NCBI GenBank assembly: GCA_002721895.1
Contig: PBLV01000010.1
Span: 1-50,842, forward strand
Reading direction: 5' to 3'
DNA length: 50,842 nucleotides
Source of the DNA: Verrucomicrobiales bacterium
GTDB taxonomy: Bacteria > Verrucomicrobiota > Verrucomicrobiae > Limisphaerales > UBA1100
Part shown: positions 24,247 through 35,651 of the stretch, one piece after another
How positions within the stretch are numbered: the first letter of the stretch is position 1
Layout: every line of letters starts with the position of its first letter
Translations under genes and position numbers: made by a program
Notes under the pieces: model-generated
The model's database searches: none
What the model saw: only the letters and a program-made list of their open reading frames with translations
What the model was told of the DNA's origin: nothing

Positions 24247-24300
24247 TGCGGACACGATTTTAATTCGACAACTAGGTCGTTTCCCGGAACCGTGTCCGCA
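24247..24300. repeat. 10-bp inverted repeat reaching the apaG start codon
   Basis: TGCGGACACG (24247-24256) and CGTGTCCGCA (24291-24300) are exact reverse complements 34 bases apart, and the last base is the A of the apaG ATG. An inner CGAC/GTCG pair (24266-24269, 24276-24279) could stack in the same structure. It may be an operator in the mutY/apaG divergent region, or an RNA hairpin masking the apaG start. Confidence 0.6.
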
Positions 24301-24689
24301 TGTCCGACGCAGGCAATTCGGAGCTCCCCGGGCTGCATGTCACCATCGACGATGTCGTGCTGCAGCCCCAGCCCATGGTTCCCGAGGGATCGCCCCATTG
24401 CTTTGCCTATTTCATTACCATTCACAACGACAGCAAGGTTCCCGTCACCATCAAGGGCCGCAAGTGGGTGGTCCGCGAATCCAACGGGGAGATCACTGCC
24501 GTCGAGGGTGATGGAGTCGTAGGCGAGTTCCCTCATCTCCGTCCCGGCGAGTCGTTCAGTTACAACAGTGCCCATGTCTTTGCCTCCTCCCGCGCTACTG
24601 CTGTCGGCAGCTACATCGGCCACGACGATCAAAACCGCACCGTTGTCGTCCCCATTCCCCCCTTCGAAATGGTCGCAAACGACCAGTAG
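24300..24689 (+). CDS. apaG: ApaG domain protein
   Basis: A 129-residue protein consisting of a single ApaG domain, an immunoglobulin-like beta-sandwich also found in some F-box proteins; the bacterial role is uncertain, with historical links to cobalt/magnesium resistance and Ap4A metabolism. Signatures are YFITIHNDSKVPVTIKGRKW near residue 38 (consensus YxIxIxNxSxxxVQLxxRxW), VRESNGEITAVEGDGVVGE near 58, PHLRPGESFSYNSAHVFAS near 78 (consensus PxLxPGxxFxYxSG) and GSYIGHDDQ near 103. The GGxVxGxxP stretch of the consensus is intact apart from substitutions. It is 129 residues against a usual 125-130. The LRR gene follows on the same strand and could share its transcript. Confidence 0.92.
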   Translation: MSDAGNSELPGLHVTIDDVVLQPQPMVPEGSPHCFAYFITIHNDSKVPVTIKGRKWVVRESNGEITAVEGDGVVGEFPHLRPGESFSYNSAHVFASSRATAVGSYIGHDDQNRTVVVPIPPFEMVANDQ

Positions 24690-24708
24690 CACGGATATTC
24701 CCCAAACC

Positions 24709-25380
24709 TTGCGGCGCAGGCTGGGACGCCGGCGCCACGGGTGTTGCGGCTGGAAACAAAAAAAGGGTTTAAGTGTCTTTGCATTTCTGCTAGGCTCCGC
24801 CGTCTTGAGCCTGGAAGTCATAGAACCCGTCATTCGTCGTTCCGCTGGAAAACCCAAGGGCAAATTGTCCAAGGGCGATTTGCGGCAGGTAGATAACATG
24901 GTGCTCACGTCCAAGGGCATCAAGGACATTGCGGCCATTGCGGACTTGCAGGGTCTCACGTCCCTGTCGCTAAACGACAATGATTTGTCCGACCTTAAGC
25001 CCCTTGCGGGTTTGTCCAAACTGGAGGTGTTGTTGCTGCAGGGCAACCAGATTTCCAATCTCAAGCCGTTGACGGGGCTAGTGAATTTGACCCAGCTCAA
25101 TCTCAGCCGCAACCGCGTGACCGCCCTGACCGCCCTGACCGGCATGGAGAAGCTGGAGCGTTTGAACCTCATCAACAACCAGATCTCCAACTTGCGCCCC
25201 TTGGCCAAGCTGAAGTCTCTGGAATGGCTGGGGCTGAATTTCAACCAGATCACCAACCTTAAGCCCCTGCACGGCCTAAAAAACCTGCACACCCTGCTCC
25301 TCACCGGCAATCCAGACTTGGATGATGATGAGGTGGAGGAACTTGAGGAAATCCTCCCGAACTGCCAGATCGAGTATTAG
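24709..25380 (+). CDS. Leucine-rich-repeat protein, start uncertain
   Basis: An SDS22/internalin-type leucine-rich-repeat protein. About six 22-residue repeats are seen, with consensus LxxLxxLxLxxNxIsdLkp, for example LSKLEVLLLQGNQISNLKP, MEKLERLNLINNQISNLRP and LKSLEWLGLNFNQITNLKP. The C-terminal cap is DDDEVEELEEILPNCQIEY. No good ATG is present upstream: the frame has none between the apaG stop and ATG 24898. A basic stretch followed by SVFAFLLGSAVLSLEV resembles a signal sequence and would require TTG 24709 (223 residues). The longer frame inside apaG is a shadow. If the signal is real the protein is exported and probably interacts with other envelope or surface proteins. Partner unknown. 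Confidence 0.7.
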   Translation: MRRRLGRRRHGCCGWKQKKGLSVFAFLLGSAVLSLEVIEPVIRRSAGKPKGKLSKGDLRQVDNMVLTSKGIKDIAAIADLQGLTSLSLNDNDLSDLKPLAGLSKLEVLLLQGNQISNLKPLTGLVNLTQLNLSRNRVTALTALTGMEKLERLNLINNQISNLRPLAKLKSLEWLGLNFNQITNLKPLHGLKNLHTLLLTGNPDLDDDEVEELEEILPNCQIEY

Positions 25381-25473
25381 GGGTATTCTTTCCCCAGTCG
25401 TGTTGCCGGTTGTTCGCTTTCGCAGTAAGAATTTCTGTTCACAGGGAGGGTGTCTTGCCGCATAACGAGACGG

Positions 25474-26457
25474 ATGGGTGAGCGGAAGTTGACATCTTAC
25501 ACGTGTTCCCTAGATGAAACCCAAGGGACGCTCATGGAGGGGATTTTGCGTGAGCGGGGTTATGAGATGGGTGTGCCACCGGCTTATGCGCGGTTTGCGG
25601 GGAAGCGGGAGGGGGTGAATGTGGTTCTTTACGAAAGCGGGAAACTGGTGGTGCAGGGGAAGGGGACACGTGAGTTCGTGGAGTTTTTGCTGGAGCCGGA
25701 GGTATTGAAGGAGGCGCGGCTGGGTTATGAGGCGGAATTGGAGCCGGAATTAGGGTTGGCGCGGATTGGCGTGGATGAATCGGGGAAAGGGGATTTTTTC
25801 GGGCCATTAGTGGTGGCGGGGGTGTACGTGAATGAGAAAGTTTGCCGAGGGTTGGTGGAGGCTGGGGTGCGGGATTCAAAGCGGGTTTCGAGCGATAAAC
25901 GGATTGGAGCATTGGCGAAGGTGATCCGGGAGGCGGAGGGTTGTGTGTGGTCGGTGGTACCGGTGGGGCCGGAGGCGTACAATCGGCTGCACGGAAAGAT
26001 GGGGAGCGTAAATCGTTTGTTGGCCTGGGGACATGCGCGGGTGATTGAAAATCTACTGGAACAGGGCCGGGCGATGAATCCCGCGCCGGTTCGGGCGGTG
26101 AGTGACCAGTTTGCGTCGACCAAGGCGACGGTGGAGAAGGCACTGCTGGCGAAGGGGCGGGAATTGGAGCTGGTGCAGCGGCACAAGGCGGAGAGTGACT
26201 TGGCGGTGGCGGCGGCCTCGATTTTGGCGCGGGACGAGTTCGTGCGGCGGCTGGGGGAGTTGGGAGAGGGGTTGGGGGTTGAATTGCCGCGGGGCGCGGG
26301 CAAGCCGGTGGACGTGGTGGCGCGGGATTTAGCGGAGCAGCATGGGGAAGGAAGGCTGGCGGGGGGGGCAAAGATGCATTTTCGGAACGCGCCGCGGGCC
26401 TTGGGTCGGCCAGAGCCGGAACGGGTGGAATGGCGGGGGCGCCGTGGGGGTGGATAA
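25474..26457 (+). CDS. rnhC: Ribonuclease HIII
   Basis: RNase HIII cleaves the RNA strand of RNA-DNA hybrids, needed for removing primers and R-loops. The 327-residue product has the N-terminal TBP-like substrate-binding domain (about residues 5-85) that separates HIII from HII. The catalytic domain begins with RIGVDESGKGDFFGPLVVAG near 97 (first Asp and Glu), then RDSKRVSSDKRI near 135 and the Asp in AVSDQFASTKA near 210. HKAESDLAVAAASILARDEF near 240 is the conserved HII/HIII helix. ATG 25474 is used instead of the in-frame GTG 25450, which is too close to its GGGAGG. RNase HIII is typical of Firmicutes but also occurs in the PVC group. It precedes the tRNA-Thr/tuf promoter. Confidence 0.94.
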   Translation: MGERKLTSYTCSLDETQGTLMEGILRERGYEMGVPPAYARFAGKREGVNVVLYESGKLVVQGKGTREFVEFLLEPEVLKEARLGYEAELEPELGLARIGVDESGKGDFFGPLVVAGVYVNEKVCRGLVEAGVRDSKRVSSDKRIGALAKVIREAEGCVWSVVPVGPEAYNRLHGKMGSVNRLLAWGHARVIENLLEQGRAMNPAPVRAVSDQFASTKATVEKALLAKGRELELVQRHKAESDLAVAAASILARDEFVRRLGELGEGLGVELPRGAGKPVDVVARDLAEQHGEGRLAGGAKMHFRNAPRALGRPEPERVEWRGRRGGG

Positions 26458-26484
26458 GTTTTTGGTTTTTGCCCCAAAAAGGGG

Positions 26485-26512
26485 TTGACGGAGACGGGCG
26501 AACGGGTATTGT
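26485..26512 (+). promoter_or_regulatory. Candidate promoter of the tRNA-Thr/tuf transcript
   Basis: TTGACG at 26485-26490, a 16-base spacer and TATTGT at 26507-26512. Transcription would start near 26519, giving a leader of about 165 bases to the tRNA. The leader has no RNA family or riboswitch I can recognise. CCCC-AAAAA-GGGG at 26472-26484 lies just upstream and may end the rnhC transcript, though no T-run follows. Confidence 0.5.
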
Positions 26513-26684
26513 CCCCGCCGTCGTTAGGTGAACTTGAGGTTTACCCGAGGCAAAACTCAATATATCCCGAGTCGCTGGCTCTTTCAAAAGGGGGGCTTGT
26601 GGCGTTGGGATGTTTTGTCGTTTGGTGGGAATAACCTTGGGATAACCGGCGGCACAGGCAGGAGCCTGATTGGTAATTTGGGCT

Positions 26685-26760
<76 letters not shown>

Positions 26761-26793
26761 TGCGTTAAAACAACTGAACACTACTTAAAGGAC

Positions 26794-27987
26794 ATGGCAA
26801 AAGAAGCGTTTGAACGGACTAAACCGCACGTAAACATTGGAACCATCGGTCACGTGGACCACGGCAAGTCAACCTTGGCGGCGGCGATTGTGGATGTGCA
26901 GGCCAAAAAGGGCATGGCGACGCCGATTTCCTATGCGGAGATTACCAAAGGCGGCACGGTGCGTGATGATTCCAAGACGGTGACGATTGCGGTGTCCCAC
27001 GTGGAGTACGAGAGCGAAAAGCGGCACTACGCGCATGTGGATTGCCCAGGTCACGCGGATTACGTGAAGAACATGATCACCGGCGCGGCGCAAATGGACG
27101 GCGCGATCTTGGTGGTGGATGCGGACAGCGGTCCCATGCCGCAGACCAACGAGCACGTGCTGCTGGCGCGCCAGGTGGGTGTGCCCTCGATCGTGGTGTT
27201 CATGAACAAGACGGATCTCGTGGAGGACGAGGAGATGCTCGATCTGGTGGAGATGGAGATTCGTGAGCTGTTGAACAAGTATGATTTCCCGGGCGACGAT
27301 ACGCCGGTGATTCGCGGCAGCGCGACGGGCGCGATTGCGGAGGACGAGAAGTGGGTTGGCAAGATTGGCGAGTTGCTGCAGTCGTGTGATGACTTTATTC
27401 CGGATCCACCGCGCGACGCGGATCAGCCGTTCCTGATGTGCATTGAGGACACGTTCATCATTGAGGGCCGTGGCTTGGTGGCCACGGGCCGCGTGGAGCG
27501 GGGTGTGCTCAATAAGATGGACGAGGTGGAGATCGTCGGCATTCAGGAGACGGACAAGACGGTGGCGACGGACATTGAGATGTTCCGCAAGCTGCTGGAC
27601 AAATGTGAACCGGGCGACAACGTGGGCGTCCTGCTGCGCGGCAAGAAGAAGGGCGAGGTGGAGCGCGGTCAGGTGCTGGCCAAGCCAGGCTCGATTCAAC
27701 CGCACACGAAATTCAAGGCCGAGGTTTACGTGTTGACGAAGGAGGAGGGCGGGCGCCACACGCCGTTCTTCGCCAACTACCGTCCGCAATTCTACTTCCG
27801 TACCAGTGACATCACCGGCTCGGTGACGGCTCTTAAGGAGGGCGCGGAAATGATCATGCCCGGTGACAACACGGAGATCGACGTGACTCTGATCCAGCCG
27901 GTGGCGATGGAGGAAGGCCTGACGTTCGCGATTCGTGAAGGCGGCCGGACGATCGGCTCGGGCCGAGTGACCAAGATCGAGGAATAA
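26794..27987 (+). CDS. tuf: Elongation factor Tu
   Basis: EF-Tu delivers aminoacyl-tRNA to the ribosome in its GTP form. The 397-residue product has the G1 loop [13 protein letters not shown] near residue 18 (Ser instead of the usual Thr after Lys), [12 protein letters not shown] near 77, NKTDLV near 132 and RGSATGAI near 170. Switch I is unusual: the common KARGITINTSHVEY reads [14 protein letters not shown], so the Arg-Gly is lost while the Mg-coordinating Thr (E. coli Thr61) is kept. Domain 2 has [14 protein letters not shown] where SGRGTVVTGRVERG is usual, and the C-terminus is [22 protein letters not shown] precedes ATG 26794. It is the only tuf in the window and lies between tRNA-Thr and tRNA-Trp. 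Confidence 0.97.
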   Translation: MAKEAFERTKPHVNIGTIGHVDHGKSTLAAAIVDVQAKKGMATPISYAEITKGGTVRDDSKTVTIAVSHVEYESEKRHYAHVDCPGHADYVKNMITGAAQMDGAILVVDADSGPMPQTNEHVLLARQVGVPSIVVFMNKTDLVEDEEMLDLVEMEIRELLNKYDFPGDDTPVIRGSATGAIAEDEKWVGKIGELLQSCDDFIPDPPRDADQPFLMCIEDTFIIEGRGLVATGRVERGVLNKMDEVEIVGIQETDKTVATDIEMFRKLLDKCEPGDNVGVLLRGKKKGEVERGQVLAKPGSIQPHTKFKAEVYVLTKEEGGRHTPFFANYRPQFYFRTSDITGSVTALKEGAEMIMPGDNTEIDVTLIQPVAMEEGLTFAIREGGRTIGSGRVTKIEE

Positions 27988-28070
27988 TCGGGCTGCCCCC
28001 CGCGACTGGTGCCGGGGACCGCGCCGGTTTGTCGTCTATAACAATATAGGCACGAACGGCTTCCATGAGT

Positions 28071-28146
28071 ACGGCGATAGCTCAATTGGTAGAGCAGCGG
28101 TCTCCAAAACCGCAGGTTGGGGGTTCGATCCCCTCTCGCCGTGCCA
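28071..28146 (+). tRNA. tRNA-Trp (CCA)
   Basis: A 76-base cloverleaf. The acceptor ACGGCGA pairs perfectly with TCGCCGT, anticodon stem GCGGT/ACCGC encloses CTCCAAA with anticodon CCA, and the T-arm reads GGGGGTTCGATCCCC. CCA is encoded at 28144-28146. tRNA-Trp before secE is a widely conserved position. Confidence 0.97.
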
Positions 28147-28157
28147 GCCGGGTTTCC

Positions 28158-28245
28158 GGAGGGGTGGCAGAGTGGTCGAATGCGGCGGTCTTGAAAACCG
28201 TTATGGCGCAAGCCATCGGGGGTTCGAATCCCTCCCCCTCCGCCA
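28158..28245 (+). tRNA. tRNA-Ser (TGA)
   Basis: An 88-base class II tRNA with a long variable arm (TTATGGCGCAAGCCATC region). The acceptor GGAGGGG pairs with CCCCTCC, the anticodon stem CGGT/ACCG frames CTTGAAA with anticodon TGA, and GGGGGTTCGAATCCC forms the T-arm. CCA is encoded at 28243-28245. It sits 11 bases after tRNA-Trp, inserted before secE. Confidence 0.96.
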
Positions 28246-28297
28246 TGGCGGGTGCTTGGAGCGGTGGAATGGATTTAATGAAACACGAACGCGTTTA

Positions 28298-28780
28298 ATG
28301 GCATTGCAGGATAACAACACCGAGGCAGAGGCGGTACCGCAGGGCGAGCCCGAGGCGCAGGCCACGCCGCCGCCGGCTGAGGCCAAGCCCGCGCCCACGA
28401 CGGTCAATGCACCGGCCGCCAAAGCGGGTACGGTGCAGCCGGAAGGTGATGCCGCGGAGGAGCAGGGCTCGGGGACGTCCGCCGATGGTGGCGGCACGGG
28501 CATGTACATTTTCCTCGGGGTGCTGTTGGCACTGTTCGCGTTCCTGTGGTATCGCGGCCACTTGCAGGCGTTTCGTCGGTACGTGGCGGAGACGCGAGAG
28601 CAGTTGCGCAAGTGCACTTGGCCAACGCGGGATGAATTATACCAGCACACCGTCGTGGTGTTGTTGTCGTCGATGCTGATGGGCGTCTTCACGGTGACGT
28701 CGGATCAGGTGGCGGCGGGGCTGATTTGGGATTTGCTGCTGGACGTGCCCACGAGCGTGTTCAGCAAGTTGTTTGGCTAA
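28298..28780 (+). CDS. secE: Preprotein translocase subunit SecE
   Basis: SecE is the clamp that stabilises SecY in the general secretion channel. The product is 160 residues, longer than the usual 60-130. Its first 66 residues are a low-complexity Ala/Pro/Glu/Gly-rich tail (EAVPQGEPEAQATPPPAEA). A membrane segment near 70-87 (YIFLGVLLALFAFLWY) precedes the conserved amphipathic helix RYVAETREQLRKCTWPTRDE near 95-115, whose TWPTR-E motif is diagnostic, and the universal second membrane segment (VVLLSSMLMGVFTVTSDQVA). ATG 28298 is chosen; the open frame further upstream is a tRNA shadow. It precedes nusG by 13 bases, the canonical arrangement. Confidence 0.93.
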   Translation: MALQDNNTEAEAVPQGEPEAQATPPPAEAKPAPTTVNAPAAKAGTVQPEGDAAEEQGSGTSADGGGTGMYIFLGVLLALFAFLWYRGHLQAFRRYVAETREQLRKCTWPTRDELYQHTVVVLLSSMLMGVFTVTSDQVAAGLIWDLLLDVPTSVFSKLFG

Positions 28781-28793
28781 AGGAAAACGGGAC

Positions 28794-29345
28794 ATGAGCA
28801 GCAGCCAGTGGTTTGTTTTACAGACGCTCTCCGGACAGGAGAAGAAGGTGAAGGACAGCCTCGAGAAGCGCATTCCCGTGGAGGAGATGGGCGAGTTCAT
28901 CAACGAGGTGCTGGTGCCGGAGGAGAAGGTGGTTGAGGTGCGCAACGGCAAAAAGAGCGTGACGCCCCGCAAGCTTTTCCCGGGCTACGTGTTTGTGAAC
29001 ATGGTGCTGTACGATGAGGAGAAGCGGATCATCGAAAAGCCGTGGTACTTCATCCGCAACACGCAGGGCATCACGAAGTTTGTGGGGGGCGACCATCCGC
29101 AGCCGACGCCGCAGCGGGAGATTGATGACATCAAGTCGCGCATCGACGAGAGCGAGGACACGGAGCGGCCGCGCGTGGAGTTTGAGCTGAACGAGACAGT
29201 GAAGATCAACGATGGACCGTTCCTGAACTACAACGGCGTGGTCGAGGAGATCGACACGGATCGCGGCAAACTGAAGGTGACTATTAACATCTTTGGACGG
29301 AACACGCCGGTGGAACTGGAGTTCTGGCAGGTGGAGAAAACCTAA
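28794..29345 (+). CDS. nusG: Transcription termination/antitermination factor NusG
   Basis: NusG binds RNA polymerase near the clamp and couples it to Rho or to the ribosome through NusE. The 183-residue product has the NGN domain (about 5-108) with [34 protein letters not shown] near 68 and [16 protein letters not shown] near 90. The KOW domain starts near 137 with [20 protein letters not shown], matching the GPFxxFxG signature. The linker between them is charged ([13 protein letters not shown]). AAGGA at 28779-28783 lies ten bases before ATG 28794, and this start is preferred to the upstream TTG, which would overlap secE. Confidence 0.97.
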   Translation: MSSSQWFVLQTLSGQEKKVKDSLEKRIPVEEMGEFINEVLVPEEKVVEVRNGKKSVTPRKLFPGYVFVNMVLYDEEKRIIEKPWYFIRNTQGITKFVGGDHPQPTPQREIDDIKSRIDESEDTERPRVEFELNETVKINDGPFLNYNGVVEEIDTDRGKLKVTINIFGRNTPVELEFWQVEKT

Positions 29346-29367
29346 ACATAAAACAGGATTTAAAGAC

Positions 29368-29793
29368 ATGGCGGAAAAGGAAGTTGTAGGCGAGATCAAG
29401 CTACAGGTGGACGCGGGACAGGCGACGCCGGCGCCGCCGGTGGGCCCCGCGCTGGGCCAGCATGGCGTAAACATCGGCGAGTTCGTGAACCAGTTCAACG
29501 CGCGTACCAAGGACCAGATTGGTCTGAAGCTGCCGGTGGTGATCTCGGTGTACAAGGATCACTCCTTCAGCTTTGTCATCAAGAGCCCGCCGGCGGCCGT
29601 GCTGCTCAAGAAAGCTGCGGGCATTGCCAGTGGCAGCGGTGAGCCGAACAAGGAAAAGGTGGGCCGCGTGACTCGCGCCCAAGTGGTGGAGATCGCCAAG
29701 ACCAAGATGGAAGATTTGAATGCTCGGACCGAGGAGGCGGCCTGCCGCATCATCGAGGGCTCCGCGCGGAGCATGGGCATTGAGGTGAGGTAA
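29368..29793 (+). CDS. rplK: 50S ribosomal protein L11
   Basis: L11 binds the GTPase-associated region of 23S rRNA together with L10-L12. The 141-residue product has the N-terminal domain with [19 protein letters not shown] near residues 20-38 and the C-terminal rRNA-binding domain with [20 protein letters not shown] near 83 and [11 protein letters not shown] at the end. The prolines around position 22 that modulate factor binding and thiopeptide sensitivity are present. AGGATTTAAAGAC precedes ATG 29368. Confidence 0.98.
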   Translation: MAEKEVVGEIKLQVDAGQATPAPPVGPALGQHGVNIGEFVNQFNARTKDQIGLKLPVVISVYKDHSFSFVIKSPPAAVLLKKAAGIASGSGEPNKEKVGRVTRAQVVEIAKTKMEDLNARTEEAACRIIEGSARSMGIEVR

Positions 29794-29844
29794 CAACCAA
29801 CCGGCGGGAGGGCTTGAAATACCCGTTAAAACCGCGAACAAAAA

Positions 29845-30537
29845 ATGGCTAAACCAGGAAAACGATACAAGCAGGCCTTGGAAAAGGTGAATGGCGATGA
29901 GCCGCGCGCATTGGCGGATGCGGTGGCCCTATTGGCAGCGCAACCCAAGGCGAAATTTCGCGAGTCGGTGGACCTTAGCTTCTGTCTCGGAGTGGACCCA
30001 CGGCACTCGGACCAGATGGTGCGAGGCACGGTGGATCTTCCTCATGGCTCCGGCAAGACCCAGAAGATCGTGGTTTTCTGCCAAGACGGCCCGGCGGCGG
30101 ATGCCGCGCGCGAGGCTGGTGCGGATGAAGTGGGGTTGGACGACCTCATCAAGCGCGTGTCCGGGGGCTGGACGGATTTTGACGTGGCGATCGCGACTCC
30201 GGAGGCGATGGCCGAGGTGCGTAAGTTGGGCCGCATCCTGGGACCGCGCAACCTGATGCCGACGCCGAAGAACGGCCGCGTAACCGATGACGTGGCCGCG
30301 GCGGTGGGTGCCGCGCAGGGCGGCCGTGTGGAGTTCAAGGTGGACAAGACCTCCAATCTACATGTGCTGGTGGGCAAGGCGGATTTCCCCGCGGAACATT
30401 TGGAGGGCAACGCCAAGGCGGCGATTGACGCGGTGCAAAAGGCGCGACCCTCAAGCGCGAAAGGCGCGTATATCAAGAGCTGCACGATCTCGACCACGAT
30501 GGGGCCGGGCGTGCGGGTGAACGTGAAGGAAGTTTAA
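29845..30537 (+). CDS. rplA: 50S ribosomal protein L1
   Basis: L1 forms the mobile stalk at the E site and in many bacteria represses its own L11 operon by binding the mRNA. The 230-residue product carries the L1 signature LGRILGPRNLMPTPKNG near residues 128-145 and the N-terminal rRNA-contacting helix MAKPGKRYKQALEKV. VDLPHGSGKTQKIVVF near 65 and the domain II core IATPEAMAEV are also normal. A 51-base gap separates it from rplK; no obvious L1 target hairpin was identified there. Confidence 0.98.
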   Translation: MAKPGKRYKQALEKVNGDEPRALADAVALLAAQPKAKFRESVDLSFCLGVDPRHSDQMVRGTVDLPHGSGKTQKIVVFCQDGPAADAAREAGADEVGLDDLIKRVSGGWTDFDVAIATPEAMAEVRKLGRILGPRNLMPTPKNGRVTDDVAAAVGAAQGGRVEFKVDKTSNLHVLVGKADFPAEHLEGNAKAAIDAVQKARPSSAKGAYIKSCTISTTMGPGVRVNVKEV

Positions 30538-30551
30538 AAGGGATCCTGGAC

Positions 30552-31067
30552 ATGCGCGAAGAGAAAAAGTTTCTAACCAGTGAGTATGTGGCCCGGCTGA
30601 ATGCATCGCCGTACTTCATCGTGGCGGACTACACGGGCATGACGGTGGCGGAGTTCAACGAGCTGCGCAACCGGTTGATGGAGGCGGGTGCGGAGGTGCA
30701 CGTGGTAAAGAATACCATCTTCAAGATCGCGTGCACGGAGGCAGGCATCGCCGAGTTGAACGGCGCGTTGGCGGGCCAGTTGGCGGTGGTGACTGGCGAG
30801 ACGGAGATGGCCGGCGCGGCGAAGGTGGTGAAGAATTTTGCTCGTGAGTTTGAGCGGCCGGAGGTGCGATTCGGTTACCTGGGCGAGGAGCGCCTGGAGG
30901 CGGATGACGTGAAACGGCTGGCGGACCTGCCGTCGCTGGACGTGCTGCGGGCACAGTTGTGCGGTGTTATCCAGGCACCGGCAACGCAACTGGCGCGGCT
31001 GATCCAGACGCCGGCGAGCATGGTGGCTCGGGCGCTGCAGGCGCGCGTGGACAAGGAACAGGGCTGA
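30552..31067 (+). CDS. rplJ: 50S ribosomal protein L10
   Basis: L10 anchors L12 dimers to the ribosome at the GTPase centre. The 171-residue product has the N-terminal rRNA-binding domain with FIVADYTGMTVAEFNELRN near residues 22-41 and EVHVVKNTIFK near 53. The C-terminal helix that holds L12 dimers is at about 135-168 (APATQLARLIQTPASMVARA). Only 14 bases separate it from rplA, so the long L10-L12 autoregulatory leader known from E. coli cannot lie there; the 139-base gap instead follows this gene. Confidence 0.97.
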   Translation: MREEKKFLTSEYVARLNASPYFIVADYTGMTVAEFNELRNRLMEAGAEVHVVKNTIFKIACTEAGIAELNGALAGQLAVVTGETEMAGAAKVVKNFAREFERPEVRFGYLGEERLEADDVKRLADLPSLDVLRAQLCGVIQAPATQLARLIQTPASMVARALQARVDKEQG

Positions 31068-31159
31068 GGAATTTGAATGAATCTTGCCGGGCCCCGGTGG
31101 GCGCGGCGATTGACAACAATAAGGTAAATCGTCGATGGGCTGGCTGGCCCGTTGAAATT

Positions 31160-31175
31160 CCCCGCGGCTGCGGGG
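31160..31175 (+). other. GC-rich hairpin between rplJ and rplL
   Basis: CCCCGC (31160-31165) and GCGGGG (31170-31175) with a GGCT tetraloop, 31 bases before rplL. The rplJ-rplL gap is 139 bases. The hairpin has no T-run, so it is more likely an RNA-processing or translational element than a terminator. Confidence 0.5.
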
Positions 31176-31206
31176 GGCGACGAGACCGGAAAGGAAAGAC
31201 AAGACA

Positions 31207-31596
31207 ATGGCAGATCTGGAAAAGATCGTGGAAGACCTGAGCAGCCTGACCGTGATGGAAGCGGCTGATCTGGTGAAGCAACTGGAAGAGAAGTGGGACG
31301 TGAGTGCGGCGGCGCCGGCAGCGGTGGCCGTGGCGGGTCCTGCGGCGGGCGGCGACGATGGCGGCGCGGAGGAGAAGACCTCCTTTGACGTAGTGCTGAC
31401 CGGGTTGGCCGACGCGAGCAAGAAGATTTCCGTCATCAAGGCGATCCGCGGCGTGAAAGCCGGCTTGGGCCTGAAGGAGGCCAAGGAACTGGTTGAGGGC
31501 GCGCCGCAGGCGGTGCTCGAGGGCGCCAGCAAGGATGACGCCGAGAAGGCGCAGAAGGACCTCGAAGAGGCCGGCGCCACGGTGGAATTGAAGTAA
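31207..31596 (+). CDS. rplL: 50S ribosomal protein L7/L12
   Basis: L12 dimers form the flexible stalk that recruits translation factors. The 129-residue product has the N-terminal dimerisation helix pair ([20 protein letters not shown]), an Ala/Gly-rich hinge around 37-58 ([20 protein letters not shown]) and the C-terminal factor-binding domain with [20 protein letters not shown] near 78-97 and [20 protein letters not shown]. It is normal in length and lacks insertions. GGAAAGGAAAGAC supplies a Shine-Dalgarno. Confidence 0.98.
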   Translation: MADLEKIVEDLSSLTVMEAADLVKQLEEKWDVSAAAPAAVAVAGPAAGGDDGGAEEKTSFDVVLTGLADASKKISVIKAIRGVKAGLGLKEAKELVEGAPQAVLEGASKDDAEKAQKDLEEAGATVELK

Positions 31597-31604
31597 CTGG
31601 ATTT

Positions 31605-31668
31605 CCGGCGGACGGCTGTGCCCGTCCGCCGGGCCGGGGACACAACCGCGTCCTGGACGCGGCCTTTT
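31605..31668 (+). terminator. Two hairpins between rplL and rpoB, likely attenuator
   Basis: Hairpin 1 has arms 31605-31615 and 31622-31632 (CCGGCGGACGG against CCGTCCGCCGG), an 11-bp stem with a six-base loop just after the rplL stop. Hairpin 2 pairs CCGCGTCC (31646-31653) with GGACGCGG (31655-31662) and is followed by CCTTTT to 31668. The second is a short terminator-like structure. E. coli has a partial terminator and an RNase III site at this same junction, so reduced read-through into rpoBC is a reasonable inference. Confidence 0.55.
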
Positions 31669-31756
31669 AAGGGAACGGGAGTCGGCCTTGCCCGTGTAAA
31701 GAGGAGGCCGGGTGCACGCAGCGCCGCGCCGTGAGGCGGGGACGAATGGGAAAGAC

Positions 31757-35623
<3,867 letters not shown>

Positions 35624-35651
35624 CCGAAATCTTTTAAAGTATTTAAAAACT

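Noticed and set aside
25532..26587. 351-codon Pro-rich minus-strand frame
   Set aside because: Antisense to rnhC; the extreme Pro/Ser/Ala content reflects reverse-strand codon structure.
26519..26684. Possible riboswitch or leader RNA before tRNA-Thr
   Set aside because: No recognised consensus or long stem was found; the stretch is best described as an unclassified leader.
28065..28298. Small frame across tRNA-Trp and tRNA-Ser
   Set aside because: Both sequences fold into complete tRNAs with encoded CCA, so translation is spurious.
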